From the NCBI GenBank assembly GCA_020162035.1, contig JAIUNM010000016.1, forward strand, positions 1 through 64,000: a stretch of DNA of 64,000 bases, in the 5' to 3' direction. Source of the DNA: Bacteroidota bacterium. GTDB lineage: Bacteria > Bacteroidota > Bacteroidia > B-17B0 > Aurantibacillaceae. Position numbers and translations under genes: made by a program. Numbering within the stretch: the first letter of the stretch is position 1; every line of letters starts with the position of its first letter. Of the stretch, positions 1-9,505 are shown in pieces. The notes under the pieces were generated by a model. The model did not search any database. It was not told where the DNA came from and was given only the letters and a program-made list of their open reading frames with translations.

Positions 1-1566
1 TGAGGATATACTTGAACCCCCCGGTCCACTCCATGTTATATTATACAACGGTGTGTTAGCTGTGGTTGATAATGTTATGGCTGAATTTAAACAGGTTATT
101 ACTCCGCCTGTGCTTGGAGTGTTGGTTACAGTTTTATTTTGACTTGCTAATATTGAATTAACAGATGAGCAACCATTACTTGGATTTGTAACTGTTACGG
201 TATAGCTTCCTCCTGCAGTAGCAGTAATTACGGCAGTATTATTTGCTCCTACAATACCTGGGCCTGCCCATGAATAATTTAAACCTAAAGTATTTGTGAT
301 TGAAATAGAAGTTGATGGGCTTGAGCAAGTTATTAAATTACTTGAATTAATACCAGAAGGTGAAGGAGGAGTAGTATTTGTGCCAACGGTTGCAACTATT
401 GGATTAGCAGGGCAACCATTAGCACCTGAAGCATTTACAGTATAACTACCAGTTCCAAATACAGTTGCGCTACCATTAGATTGTGAAAGTATTGAGGGTC
501 CAGACCAAACATAAGAACCACCAGATGCACCAGAAGCAACAAGTTGAACTGTTGTTGGATTAATACATGTAAAACTAACATTAGGTGCTGATAAAGTTGG
601 AGTAGGCACTACAACAATATTATTTGAAAAGGTTGCTCTACATTGAGGGGTTATACCTACTGTGTATGTTACAGGATAAGTACCTGAACCAACAGAAGTT
701 GGACAAAATGAATTTGAAGAAACCCCAGAGCCACTAAATGTACCACCTAAATTTCCAGTTATTTGTGGATTAAGGTTAACACATGCTCCTTGAGAACACT
801 GACTAGGAATTGCAGACCAATTTGCGTTATAAGCAGGTTGTATTTCAATTGTTCTAGATGTAATAGAAGTACAACCAACTTGGCTATTAAATCCCATTGT
901 AATGGTATAAATACCAGGCGTCATATAGTAAGTATCTAAAAACAAGCTTCCAGCTGCCATTGTATTACTACCTGAAAGAATAGCTGCAGGAGGAACAGTT
1001 GGTGAGATTGTCCATGAACTAATACCAATTGGAGAATTTGCTGGAATAAAAACACCTTGGCAAGCATTAGAGCTTGAATTATTCCATACACCAGTTGTAA
1101 ATGTTGTATTACTGTAACAACTAGTTACTGAATAATTTATATTAGTTGCAGGTGCTATGTTACACAAACTATAGCTATGAGAAAGATATGGTACCAAACC
1201 AGCAAGTGCAAAAGAATAACTTGTACTATTTGGAATAAAAGTGAAACAAGGTACTGGAATTGTATTACATAGTGATTCGATATTATTTGTACCTTGAAAA
1301 ACAGTTAATGAATTGTTAGTTTGTGAATTAACATTAGTGTTACCAAACGCAATACTTAAACATGGCAATACAGCTTGAGTACCTGAAAAAACTGTAGTTG
1401 GATAAATTCCTACAGCATTTGCATATGAACACGACATAACTGCAGGCATTGGGGAGCCAGTTGACGCATCAAAAACACCTAAACTTGGGGTAAAACAACC
1501 ATATTGCGCTTTAGTTGATAATGTTGAAAATAAAATTGAAGCTAGGATTAATAAATATTTTTTCAT
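1..1566 (-). CDS. Large secreted repeat protein, PKD/Ig-like (C-terminus beyond window)
   Basis: Open on the minus strand from an ATG at 1566 to the left edge with no stop, so at least 522 residues and truncated by the window. It begins with a signal peptide (MKKYLLILASILFS then STKAQ). After about residue 230 it consists of repeated beta-sandwich-like segments with the recurring pattern C...P.SGSGSYTV or Y.WSGP, typical of SprB-like/PKD-like surface proteins of Bacteroidota that usually end in a type IX sorting domain, which is not visible here. Composition is rich in Ser, Thr, Asn, Gly. The exact family cannot be named without the missing end. It is followed upstream (in transcription order preceded) by a small secreted protein gene only 9 bp away. 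Confidence 0.75.
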   Translation of the reverse strand, partial: MKKYLLILASILFSTLSTKAQYGCFTPSLGVFDASTGSPMPAVMSCSYANAVGIYPTTVFSGTQAVLPCLSIAFGNTNVNSQTNNSLTVFQGTNNIESLCNTIPVPCFTFIPNSTSYSFALAGLVPYLSHSYSLCNIAPATNINYSVTSCYSNTTFTTGVWNNSSSNACQGVFIPANSPIGISSWTISPTVPPAAILSGSNTMAAGSLFLDTYYMTPGIYTITMGFNSQVGCTSITSRTIEIQPAYNANWSAIPSQCSQGACVNLNPQITGNLGGTFSGSGVSSNSFCPTSVGSGTYPVTYTVGITPQCRATFSNNIVVVPTPTLSAPNVSFTCINPTTVQLVASGASGGSYVWSGPSILSQSNGSATVFGTGSYTVNASGANGCPANPIVATVGTNTTPPSPSGINSSNLITCSSPSTSISITNTLGLNYSWAGPGIVGANNTAVITATAGGSYTVTVTNPSNGCSSVNSILASQNKTVTNTPSTGGVITCLNSAITLSTTANTPLYNITWSGPGGSSISS

Positions 1567-1575
1567 TGTAGTTTA

Positions 1576-1899
1576 TTATTTAGTAAGAAATACACCTTTT
1601 TTATTTTCAATTATTAAATTTTGATTTAATCTTAACCAATTGTTTACAGCATCAATAAATTCTAATTTATTGGCAAAATTTTGACCTTTTGGCACTTTTA
1701 TATGAATTTCATTATCAGCAAAATACTCCTTTAATTGACTATTCATTTCGTAATAATAATTTTTTTCGGCTTGCTCTTTTTTAAACTGTTGAATGCGCTC
1801 ATTATTTGAAGGGCTAACACTAACACTAGTTTTATTCTCTTGTGCAATAGAAAAAAGAGACAAAAACATTAAAACAAAGGTTAAATTAAGTTTAATCAT
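1576..1899 (-). CDS. Small secreted protein of unknown function
   Basis: 107 residues. I do not recognise a family. An N-terminal signal peptide (MIKLNLTFVLMFLSLFSIAQ) with an Ala-Gln cleavage site is followed by a hydrophilic charged region rich in Lys, Glu and Asn, with no cysteine in the mature part. It ends 9 bp before the start of the large repeat protein and is transcribed in the same direction, so the two are probably one operon; a chaperone or companion role for the exported repeat protein is only a guess from position. Its start ATG at 1899 fits the signal peptide well. Confidence 0.6.
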   Translation of the reverse strand: MIKLNLTFVLMFLSLFSIAQENKTSVSVSPSNNERIQQFKKEQAEKNYYYEMNSQLKEYFADNEIHIKVPKGQNFANKLEFIDAVNNWLRLNQNLIIENKKGVFLTK

Positions 1900-2001
1900 A
1901 GATAAAATTTAAGCGAAAATAGAAAAATTTTTTAAAAATTCATATTTTTTAACTTAAAACATTGTTTTAAAAGCATTTAGCTAATTTAGATTGAAGTAAG
2001 T

Positions 2002-3258
2002 TTAACCTAAAAGCTCTTTCCTAAGTAAATTTAATGCGGCATTTGAAGTCATAATTATATTTCTACTTCTATTATCTCCAAATTGAAATTGATATTCTTT
2101 ACAATTATTTTTATTTGCAATTGCTATCCAAACAAAGCCAAGTGGTTTATCAGATGTTCCGCCATCAGGTCCTGCAACTCCGCTTACCGCAATACAATAA
2201 TCCGAATTAAATTTATTTAATGTATTTACAGCCAATTCGTTAACACATTGTTGACTTACCGCACCATGTTTTTGTAACGTTTCATTTGAAACGCCAACTA
2301 ATTGGCTTTTAGCTTCGTTTGAATAAGGAACAAAACTGCCTAAAAACACTTTACTAATTCCTGGTATTGAAGTAAATAAAGAAGCTATATATCCGCCAGT
2401 ACAACTTTCGGCTAAGCTTATTGTTTTATTAGCTTTTATTAGTAAAGCGGCTACTATTTCATGTAAAGTTGGTTGTTCTTCTCCATAATTTTCGAAACCG
2501 TATATATAATCAGAGATTAATTTTTGTAACTCATCAATTTCGTTTTGAATAAGTTGCTTAAGCTGATTTTCATTCTCTCCAATTATAGATAATCTTAAAC
2601 GAACAATACCCGGCTGAGGCAAGTAAGCTAATTTTATGTTTTTTTGTGCGAGATTGCTTTCCCAACCTTCTATTTTTTCGGCTAAAGCACTTTCGCCAAT
2701 TCCTTGTGTTAAAATTGTTTTATGATAAATAACTGGCAATTTATAATTTGCTTTTATTTTTGGAAGGATTTGCTCAGTCATTAACGCTTTCATTTCAAAA
2801 GGTACACCGGGCATACTAATAAAAACACTTTTGTCTTTTTCTAACCACATTGCTGGTGCAGTGCCTTGGTAATTTCTAATTACAGTGCAGCCAATAGGAA
2901 CTAAGGCTTGATTTTTATTTATTTCGGACACTTCCTTATTCCTAATTGCAAAAAAACGGGTTACATCATTTAAAACATCGTTATTGATTTGTAAAGATGT
3001 TTTAAAATAATTTGCTAAAACTTTTTTTGTAATATCGTCTTTAGTTGGCCCTAATCCTCCCGTTATAAATACAAAATCGGCTCTTTTATTTGCGGCTAAC
3101 AAAGCTTCTAAAATTTGTTGTTCGTTATCTCCAATGCTTGTAATGTAATTTACACTTATACCAATTAAATTTAATTGTTGAGCTATCCAAACAGAATTAG
3201 TGTTTGTAATTTGTCCAATTAAAATTTCATCGCCAATTGTAAGTATTTCTGCATTCAT
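2002..3258 (-). CDS. cinA: CinA family nicotinamide-nucleotide amidohydrolase
   Basis: 418 residues, the usual full CinA length. The N-terminal MoaB/MogA-like domain (about 1-170) opens with AEILTIGDEILIGQ and carries FITGGLGPTKDD and MPGVPFEM. The C-terminal amidase domain (about 255-415) carries LAESCTGGYIASL and VSGVAGPDGGT, where the serine of ESCTGG is the family's active-site residue. Known role: deamidates NMN to nicotinate mononucleotide in pyridine-nucleotide salvage; the N-terminal domain has ADP-ribose pyrophosphatase activity in some members. The gene stands alone between the secreted-protein pair and a divergent DUF4197 gene. Confidence 0.95.
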   Translation of the reverse strand: MNAEILTIGDEILIGQITNTNSVWIAQQLNLIGISVNYITSIGDNEQQILEALLAANKRADFVFITGGLGPTKDDITKKVLANYFKTSLQINNDVLNDVTRFFAIRNKEVSEINKNQALVPIGCTVIRNYQGTAPAMWLEKDKSVFISMPGVPFEMKALMTEQILPKIKANYKLPVIYHKTILTQGIGESALAEKIEGWESNLAQKNIKLAYLPQPGIVRLRLSIIGENENQLKQLIQNEIDELQKLISDYIYGFENYGEEQPTLHEIVAALLIKANKTISLAESCTGGYIASLFTSIPGISKVFLGSFVPYSNEAKSQLVGVSNETLQKHGAVSQQCVNELAVNTLNKFNSDYCIAVSGVAGPDGGTSDKPLGFVWIAIANKNNCKEYQFQFGDNRSRNIIMTSNAALNLLRKELLG

Positions 3259-3308
3259 AAAATAATATAAAATAAGCTAAGTTAGTTATTTAGTTGATGA
3301 ATAAATTT

Positions 3309-3316
3309 TAGTTTTG
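3309..3316 (+). promoter_or_regulatory. Possible -7 element (TAGTTTTG) for the DUF4197 gene
   Basis: An exact match to the Bacteroidota -7 consensus TAnnTTTG lies 12 bp before the ATG at 3329. No good TTTG is present at the standard 19-bp spacing, and the implied leader would be very short, so this is tentative. Confidence 0.3.
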
Positions 3317-3328
3317 TAAAATAATTAT

Positions 3329-4084
3329 ATGAAACAACTAATTTTTATCTCTTTACTTTTTTCATTTTTAAATGTGAAATCACAATCGTTAAAAGATTTA
3401 CTACAAAAAAAGAAAGATAGTTTAGAAAAAGTTGCAAAAGAAAAATTAAACACCATTGTTACGCCAACTGCTGCGCCTAAGTTAACTAACGAAGAAGTTA
3501 TTAAAGGCTTAAAAGAAGCTTTAAGTGTTGGTACCAATAGCGCAAGTAGTTTTGCAAGTAAAACAGACGGCTACCTTAAAAACACACGCTTATTTATACC
3601 TTGGCCCGAAGAAGCAAAGGATATGAAAGCAAAATTGCTTAAAATGGGATTAACTAAAAAAGTTACAGAATTTGAAACAAGCTTAAATAGAGCTGCAGAA
3701 CAAGCTGCTTTAAAAGCTGCTCCTGTATTTATAGATGCAATTACAAACATGAGTGTAGCTGATGGTTTTGCCATTTTAAAGGGAAGCGATACTGCTGCAA
3801 CAGCATTTTTAAGAAAAACAACTAACCAACCTTTGTATGATAAATTTTTGCCTATAGTTAAAGATGCAGTTAATTCGGTAAAAGTTACAAGTTATTGGAA
3901 CCCCCTTGCTAAAACATACAATAAACTACCTGGTGTAAAAAAACAAAATCCTGATTTAGACGATTATGTTACTAAAAAAGCAATTAATGGTTTAATGATT
4001 TTAATTGCTGATGAAGAAGTAAATATTAGAAAAAATCCAATTGCGCGCGTTAGCGATATCTTAAAAAAAGTTTTTGGAAATTAA
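3329..4084 (+). CDS. DUF4197 domain secreted protein
   Basis: 251 residues with a short signal peptide (MKQLIFISLLFSFLNVKSQ). The body matches the DUF4197 pattern as I know it: an early LTNEEVIKGLKEALSVG segment, then a long alpha-helical region with a Lys/Ala-rich stretch and DGFAILKGSDTAATAFLRK. Function of the family is unknown; members are exported, small and widespread in Proteobacteria and Bacteroidota. It converges on rsmG with only 4 bp between stops. No catalytic motif is apparent. Confidence 0.85.
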   Translation: MKQLIFISLLFSFLNVKSQSLKDLLQKKKDSLEKVAKEKLNTIVTPTAAPKLTNEEVIKGLKEALSVGTNSASSFASKTDGYLKNTRLFIPWPEEAKDMKAKLLKMGLTKKVTEFETSLNRAAEQAALKAAPVFIDAITNMSVADGFAILKGSDTAATAFLRKTTNQPLYDKFLPIVKDAVNSVKVTSYWNPLAKTYNKLPGVKKQNPDLDDYVTKKAINGLMILIADEEVNIRKNPIARVSDILKKVFGN

Positions 4085-4088
4085 TTTT

Positions 4089-4712
4089 TTAATTCATTTT
4101 AAAATAAACAACCTTTTTAGTTTCAAAAAACTCTAAAGGAAAGTAATCGTATAAATTAAAAAAAACACTTTTAGCAAAGTAATGACCAAATTCTTTTTCT
4201 AAATCTCCTCCTTTTAAATACAAAATGCCATTATTTAACTTATTATTATTTTCTTTTTTAATTTTATTTTTTACCCAATTGTAAAATACTGGAAACTCAG
4301 TAACTGCCCTACTCACAATAAAATCAAATTTTTCTTTTACATCTTCGGCTCTGGCGTGTATTGCGGTTACATTTTTAAGTTGCAATGCGTTTGCAATTTC
4401 ATTTACAACTTTTATTTTTTTTCCAATACTATCTACCAACAAAAATTTACAATTTGGATAAGCAATTGCTAACGGAATTCCTGGAAACCCACCTCCTGTT
4501 CCTACATCTAAAATTTCGGAACCATCTTTAAAATTAATCACTTTTGAAATACCAAGTGAATGTAAAACGTGTCTTTCGTACAACAAATCTATATCTTTAC
4601 GAGAAATTACATTAATTTGTTGGTTCCAATGTGCATACAAATCTTTTAATTGCTCAAACTGATTAATTTGTTGAGGTGTAAATTGGTTAAAATATTTAAG
4701 AATTAGTTCCAA
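4089..4712 (-). CDS. rsmG: 16S rRNA (guanine527-N7)-methyltransferase RsmG
   Basis: 207 residues, normal for RsmG/GidB. The SAM-binding motif I is ILDVGTGGGFPGIPLA (about residues 67-82), followed by FLLVDSIGKKIKVV and IVSRAVTEF, both RsmG hallmarks. It methylates N7 of G527 in 16S rRNA in the cytoplasm. The start is a TTG placed directly after the TAA stop of the upstream sigma factor gene, so the two are translationally adjacent and probably cotranscribed with the glycosyltransferase gene upstream. Confidence 0.95.
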   Translation of the reverse strand: MELILKYFNQFTPQQINQFEQLKDLYAHWNQQINVISRKDIDLLYERHVLHSLGISKVINFKDGSEILDVGTGGGFPGIPLAIAYPNCKFLLVDSIGKKIKVVNEIANALQLKNVTAIHARAEDVKEKFDFIVSRAVTEFPVFYNWVKNKIKKENNNKLNNGILYLKGGDLEKEFGHYFAKSVFFNLYDYFPLEFFETKKVVYFKMN

Positions 4713-5339
4713 TTATAAATTTGTTCCTTTTTCTTTTAGTGCGGCAAACAATAAATCTCTTGCTCTAAATAATTGCGCCTTAATTGTACCTATTGGTAAA
4801 TTTAATTTTTTAGATATTTCTTCGTGACTCATTTCTTGAAAATAAAATAACTCAACCATTTCTTTATACTTTGGTTTCATTTTATCAACAATAAGTCTTA
4901 CTGTATCTATTTTTTGTTTTCGAATATAATGTTCTTCGGGGTCTAAACTATTGGCTTTTAAGTTTGCTGAATGGCTTTCAGAATCCCCTTCATGTATATT
5001 GGTTTTATTATCTATACTAAATAACAAGGCTTGCTTTTTCTTTCTTAAAAAATCTATTGCGTTATTACTTGCTATTTTAAATAACCATGTACTAAAAGCG
5101 TAATCGGGGCTATATTGTTCAATTTTTTTAAATGCTCTACCAAAAGCTTCAATAGTTAAATCTTCTGCATCATCTTTGTTATTGCACATTTTAACCATCA
5201 TAAAGTAAACGCTTTCTCTGTATCTTGTTAAAAGTTCGGCATATGCTTTTTGATTGCCAGAAATAGCTTGTTTAACCAGGTTATAATCGTAAACTGCTTT
5301 GGTAGAAAGGTTGTTATTTAAATTATTTAATTCGTCCAC
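4713..5339 (-). CDS. ECF-type RNA polymerase sigma factor
   Basis: 208 residues with sigma-70 region 2 (about 25-95: LLTRYRESVYFMMVKMC, then DAEDLTIEAFGRAFKKI and FSTWLFKIASNNAIDFLRKK) and region 4 (about 150-205: MVELFYFQEMSHEEISKKL, LPIGTIKAQLFRARDLL). Start is GTG, overlapping the 3' end of the upstream glycosyltransferase gene by 13 bp. No anti-sigma factor is next to it; the neighbours rsmG and a family 2 glycosyltransferase are a recurrent but regulatory-neutral setting. Constitutive ECF factors of this type are common in Bacteroidota. Confidence 0.92.
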   Translation of the reverse strand: MDELNNLNNNLSTKAVYDYNLVKQAISGNQKAYAELLTRYRESVYFMMVKMCNNKDDAEDLTIEAFGRAFKKIEQYSPDYAFSTWLFKIASNNAIDFLRKKKQALLFSIDNKTNIHEGDSESHSANLKANSLDPEEHYIRKQKIDTVRLIVDKMKPKYKEMVELFYFQEMSHEEISKKLNLPIGTIKAQLFRARDLLFAALKEKGTNL

Positions 5340-6469
5340 TTAGCAGGTTTATAAATTAATTTAGTTAGATGAAATATAGGGTAAATAAATAACAATATCA
5401 ACTCTAAAAATACACCTCTTATTAACAAATCTTTTTCGTTTAATTTTTTTGCAGCATTATTAAGTAGAATTATAAAAATTATACTTTTTAAAATAAACAA
5501 TGAAGCAAATACAAGTAAAGTATTTAATTGAAAAAATAAAGGAATTAAACTTAAATAAAAAAAGTATTGCGCAAAATAACCATAGGTTAATTTTAATTTG
5601 GAATTAGAATTATATAATGGAGCAGTTGTAATGTGTCTTGCTTTTTGCAAACGCCAATCTTTAAATTTAACTTTAGGTTTTGAATAGGTAATAGAGTCTG
5701 TACTTACACAAATGTTTGTATTTATATTTGTTGATGCAGCGTTTACAAACAAATCGTCATCGCCTGAATTGATGTGATAATGAGTTGAAAAACCTTTCAT
5801 TTTAAAAAACAATTCTTTACTGTAAGCTAAGTTTCGCCCAACACCCATGTATGCTTTAGTTTTAATTGCTGCGCTCAAATATTGAACGGCAATTATAAAA
5901 CAATCAAAACGTATTAATTTATTTAACAAACCTGGCATTTTTTGATAAGCACCGTAGCCTAAAACAATTTTTTTATTTACTGTAAAGCCTTTAGCCATTT
6001 CATTTAACCAGTTGTCGCTGTTTGGGTAACAATCAGCATCGGTAAAAACTAAATTATCATATTGAGCTTTTTTAATACCTACTAGCATAGCAAATTTTTT
6101 ACCATGTTTGTAATAAGCATCTTCTTTTATGTTTGCTTTATGTAAGTTTGGAAATATTTTAGAAAATTCTTCGATTACAGTATCAGTATTATCAAAGCTA
6201 CAATCATTCACTACAATTACTTCAAAATTTTGGTAGTTTTGAGTTAATACTTTGGGCAAAAATTCGGTTAAATTATCATCTTCGTTTCTAGCACAAATAA
6301 TAACACTAATTGGGATATTGGTTGTGCCTTCTTCGATATAATTCTTTTTAAAAAACGAAAATGTAGCATAGTTAATTATATAATGGATAACTATAAATAC
6401 AAAACCAACACCTGCAATAATTGTAAAAATTTCAGGTAAACCAATTGTGTTAAATTGGGGGAAATACAT
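5327..6469 (-). CDS. Family 2 glycosyltransferase, membrane-anchored
   Basis: 380 residues. One N-terminal membrane helix (about 12-35), then a GT-A domain with PISVIICARNED (residues about 52-63), VVNDCSFDNTD, the DxD-like motif FTDADCYP (about 141-148) and a downstream SGDDDLFVNAA, and the membrane-proximal KARH that resembles the QxxRW region of processive enzymes. Two or three C-terminal membrane helices follow (about 290-375). It would transfer a sugar from a nucleotide-sugar donor on the cytoplasmic face; acceptor unknown. It is translationally coupled to the sigma factor gene. Confidence 0.88.
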   Translation of the reverse strand: MYFPQFNTIGLPEIFTIIAGVGFVFIVIHYIINYATFSFFKKNYIEEGTTNIPISVIICARNEDDNLTEFLPKVLTQNYQNFEVIVVNDCSFDNTDTVIEEFSKIFPNLHKANIKEDAYYKHGKKFAMLVGIKKAQYDNLVFTDADCYPNSDNWLNEMAKGFTVNKKIVLGYGAYQKMPGLLNKLIRFDCFIIAVQYLSAAIKTKAYMGVGRNLAYSKELFFKMKGFSTHYHINSGDDDLFVNAASTNINTNICVSTDSITYSKPKVKFKDWRLQKARHITTAPLYNSNSKLKLTYGYFAQYFFYLSLIPLFFQLNTLLVFASLFILKSIIFIILLNNAAKKLNEKDLLIRGVFLELILLFIYPIFHLTKLIYKPAKWTN

Positions 6470-6507
6470 TTTGTAAAGTTAATTTTACAACGCATGTGAA
6501 TTAAGAA

Positions 6508-6515
6508 TATCTTTG
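6508..6515 (+). promoter_or_regulatory. -7 promoter element (TATCTTTG) of the HAD gene
   Basis: Exact match to TAnnTTTG, 25 bp before the ATG at 6541, giving a leader of roughly 20 nt. At the expected -33 distance there is only a T-rich tract (TTTTA), so the upstream half is weak. It shows that the broken HAD gene still has a recognisable promoter. Confidence 0.45.
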
Positions 6516-6540
6516 CAAATACTTAACAAACTAATTAACA

Positions 6541-7212
6541 ATGCAAGGTAATATTGAAGCAGTAATTTTTGATATGGATGGAGTTTTAATAGATAGCGAA
6601 CCATTATGGAGAGAAGCCATGATTATTGAATTTACAGCAATTGGTTTACCTTTTACAAACGATGATTGTAAAAAAACAACAGGTTAACGTTTTGATGAAG
6701 TTGTACTATTTTGGTTTAAAGCACATGATATAACTCATATTAACCCAAAAGAATTTGAAAACAAAGTTATTAATCGTTTAATTGAATTGATAAAGGTAAA
6801 AGGTAAACCCATTAATGGTGTAATTGATGTTTTAAATTTTTTAAAAGAACAAAATATAAAAATTGGCTTAGCCACTTCTTCAAATGAAAAATTAATGCAT
6901 TTTATTGTAGATTTTTTAAATATTAAATCATTTTTTCATTCACTAAAATCAGCTGAAAAATTACAATATGGTAAGCCGCATCCTCAAGTTTATTTAAATT
7001 GTGCAAACGATTTAATGGTTAACCCAGCCAGTTGCATAGTTATTGAAGATTCTATTAACGGCATGGTTGCTGGCTTAGCTGCAGGAATGCAAGTGTTTGT
7101 TGTGCCTGAAGCAATAAGTATAAATAACCCAAAATGGGCATTGGCTAATTTGGTTTGCAAAAATATGATGGTTTTAAAAACTGAATTAAAAACACATTTT
7201 AGTTTATTTTAA
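6541..7212 (+). pseudogene. HAD-family sugar phosphatase interrupted by one in-frame TAA
   Basis: Read from ATG 6541 the frame encodes a beta-phosphoglucomutase/hexitol-phosphatase-like HAD protein of 223 codons: motif I FDMDGVLIDSEP (nucleophile DxD, residues 10-12), a cap domain, motif II ATSSN, motif III lysine in YGKPHP, and motif IV IEDSINGM. Codon 49 is TAA at 6685-6687, in the conserved TTG-x-R context where relatives have a hydrophobic residue; TTA (Leu) to TAA is a single change. The rest of the frame is intact to the TAA at 7212. Without readthrough the product is a 48-residue stub; reinitiation downstream would lack the nucleophile. A recent nonsense mutation, population variant or sequence error all fit. 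Confidence 0.8.
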
Positions 7213-7248
7213 TAAATTTCTCTATCATATAATTTTATCTTTACAGTT

Positions 7249-8379
7249 TTGAAATTTACTTTACAACATACCGATACAAAATCTAAAGCAAGAATTGGAT
7301 TGCTTGAAACCGCTCATGGTAACATTCAAACACCAATTTTTATGCCTGTTGGAACTGCCGGAACCGTTAAAGGGGTTCATCAACACGAATTAAAAGACGA
7401 TATTAAAGCACAAATTATTTTGGGCAACACGTATCATTTATATTTAAGACCAGGTATTAACACTATTGAAAAAGCTGGTGGTTTACATAAATTTAATGGT
7501 TGGGATAAACCCATTTTAACCGATAGTGGTGGCTATCAAATATTTTCTTTATCGCATCAAAGAAAATTAAATGAAGAAGGCGCTACATTTAAAAGTCATA
7601 TTGATGGAAGCAAACATTTTTTTAGTCCGGAAAATGTTATGGACATTCAAAAAAGTATTGGTGCTGATATAATTATGGCGTTTGACGAATGCACGCCCTA
7701 CCCTTGCGATTACAAATACGCACAAAACAGTTTAAATTTAACGCATAAATGGTTAGATAGGTGCATTGAACGTTTTGATAATACACCATTTAAACATGGA
7801 TACGAGCAAGCTTTATTTCCAATTGTGCAAGGTAGTACGTTTAAAGATTTAAGGCAAAAAAGTGCGGAATTTATTGCTTCAAAAAATAGAGTTGGAAATG
7901 CTATAGGCGGGTTAAGCGTTGGCGAACCAGCCGAGGAAATGTATGAAATGACAAATTTAGTTACAGACATTTTACCTAAAGATAAACCACGTTATTTAAT
8001 GGGCGTTGGTACACCAATAAATATTTTAGAATGTATTGCTTTAGGAATTGATATGTTTGATTGCGTTATGCCAACCCGAAATGCAAGACACGGTTTACTA
8101 TTTACATCAGAAGGGATAATTAATATTAAAAATGAAAAATGGAAAAATGATTTTTCTGTTTTAGATGAAAACGGAACAAGTTATGTTGATAAAGCATACT
8201 CAAAAGCCTATTTAAGACATTTAATTTCTTGCAACGAACTTTTAGCTGCACAAATTGCCAGTATTCATAATTTAGCATTTTACTTGTGGCTTGTAAATAC
8301 TGCCCGCCAAAAAATTACTGATGGTACTTTTTACGATTGGAAAACTGTAATGGTTAAAAAATTAAATATTAGACTTTAA
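7249..8379 (+). CDS. tgt: Queuine/preQ1 tRNA-guanine transglycosylase
   Basis: 376 residues starting at TTG 7249. Active-site motifs are clear: LTDSGGYQIFSL (first catalytic Asp), FDECTPYPC, GGLSVGEP for base recognition, and DCVMPTRNARHG holding the nucleophilic Asp. Known reaction: exchange of guanine-34 for preQ1 in tRNAs with GUN anticodons. The zinc-binding CxCxxC seen in proteobacterial Tgt is replaced by a SYVDKAYSKAYLRHL stretch, while the later IHN histidine remains; as far as I recall this is usual in Bacteroidota. The LptF/G gene follows after 4 bp, indicating an operon. Confidence 0.95.
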   Translation: MKFTLQHTDTKSKARIGLLETAHGNIQTPIFMPVGTAGTVKGVHQHELKDDIKAQIILGNTYHLYLRPGINTIEKAGGLHKFNGWDKPILTDSGGYQIFSLSHQRKLNEEGATFKSHIDGSKHFFSPENVMDIQKSIGADIIMAFDECTPYPCDYKYAQNSLNLTHKWLDRCIERFDNTPFKHGYEQALFPIVQGSTFKDLRQKSAEFIASKNRVGNAIGGLSVGEPAEEMYEMTNLVTDILPKDKPRYLMGVGTPINILECIALGIDMFDCVMPTRNARHGLLFTSEGIINIKNEKWKNDFSVLDENGTSYVDKAYSKAYLRHLISCNELLAAQIASIHNLAFYLWLVNTARQKITDGTFYDWKTVMVKKLNIRL

Positions 8380-8383
8380 AAAA

Positions 8384-9502
8384 TTGCTTAAAATAATTGA
8401 CAAATATATTTTAGGGAAATTTTTAAAAACATTTGTTTTTTCGATTACTCTTATATTATTAATTTTTATTGTATTTGATATAAAAGAAAAGTTAAGCACG
8501 TTTACCACAAAACAAATTCCTATAAACGAAATTATTTACGATTATTATTTAATGTTTATTCCATACTATGGGAATTATTTTAGCCCAATGTTTACTTTTA
8601 TTGCAGTTGTGTTTTTCACTTCAAAAATGGCACATCAAAGCGAATTTATTGCAATATTATCTAGCGGTGCTAGCTTTAACAGAATATTAAGACCATATAT
8701 AATTGGTGCATTAATAATAGGCATTGGTTCATTAATTCTAAATCATATTGTTATACCACAAGCATTTAAAATAAAAATTGGATTTGAAGATAAGTACATA
8801 AATAATGGTTACAGTAGCGAAGACCAAAACATTCATAAAAAAATTGGACCAAACAAAATTTTATATTTAGAAAGTTACGATAATAGAATTAATACCGCAT
8901 ATAAAGTAAGCATTGAAGAAGTGGTTAATAACAAACAAACATATTTTTTAAGTTGTAGTAATATGGTTTGGGATAGCATACATAAAAATTGGATTATGAC
9001 CGATGTGTATGAAAGACGTTTAATCGTTCAAAACAATTTAGATACAATTAAAAATCAAAAACCTGTTTACAGCCAAACTGGAATTTTTTTGCCTTCTAAA
9101 ACAATAACCATACCTTTTACTCCTGCTGAAATGTGGCGTTTTGAAAGTATTGTAGAAACTATGAATTATTGGGAATTAAAAGATTTTATAGCAAGAGAAA
9201 AAATTAAAGGTTCGGATAGAATAGAAGTTTATGAAGTAGAATCTTATAGAAGAACCTCATTTCCTTTTGCTACATTTATTTTAACGCTTATTGGTGTATG
9301 TGTTTCATCTAAAAAAGTAAGAGGCGGAGTTGGCTTACAAATTGCTTTAGGATTACTATTAAGCAGTATTTACATTATGTTAATGTACGTATTTACAACT
9401 ATTGCTACTACAGGTTTTGCCCCACCATTAATTGCAGTTTGGATACCCAATATAATTTTTTCGTTTATTGCATTTTACTTTTATTTAAAAGCACAAAAAT
9501 AA
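8384..9502 (+). CDS. LptF/LptG family LPS export permease
   Basis: 372 residues from TTG 8384. Topology is that of the YjgP/YjgQ family: membrane helices at about residues 12-35, 55-75, 100-125, a large periplasmic region (about 125-285) and three C-terminal helices (about 290-370). The N-terminal KIIDKYILGKFLKTF is the family's typical opening. Function: transmembrane half of the LptB2FG ABC transporter that extracts LPS from the inner membrane. LptF and LptG cannot be told apart by eye. Its coupling to tgt upstream and the glycosyltransferase 3 bp downstream indicates one transcript. Confidence 0.9.
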   Translation: MLKIIDKYILGKFLKTFVFSITLILLIFIVFDIKEKLSTFTTKQIPINEIIYDYYLMFIPYYGNYFSPMFTFIAVVFFTSKMAHQSEFIAILSSGASFNRILRPYIIGALIIGIGSLILNHIVIPQAFKIKIGFEDKYINNGYSSEDQNIHKKIGPNKILYLESYDNRINTAYKVSIEEVVNNKQTYFLSCSNMVWDSIHKNWIMTDVYERRLIVQNNLDTIKNQKPVYSQTGIFLPSKTITIPFTPAEMWRFESIVETMNYWELKDFIAREKIKGSDRIEVYEVESYRRTSFPFATFILTLIGVCVSSKKVRGGVGLQIALGLLLSSIYIMLMYVFTTIATTGFAPPLIAVWIPNIIFSFIAFYFYLKAQK

Positions 9503-9505
9503 ACT

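Noticed and set aside
6685..6687. Recoding or alternative genetic code for the HAD stop
   Set aside because: The codon is TAA, not TGA; many genes here end in TAA and no downstream recoding hairpin is visible.
8150..8280. Loss of the zinc cysteines in Tgt as sign of a broken gene
   Set aside because: The rest of the enzyme is intact and, as far as I recall, Bacteroidota Tgt proteins share this zinc-site variant.
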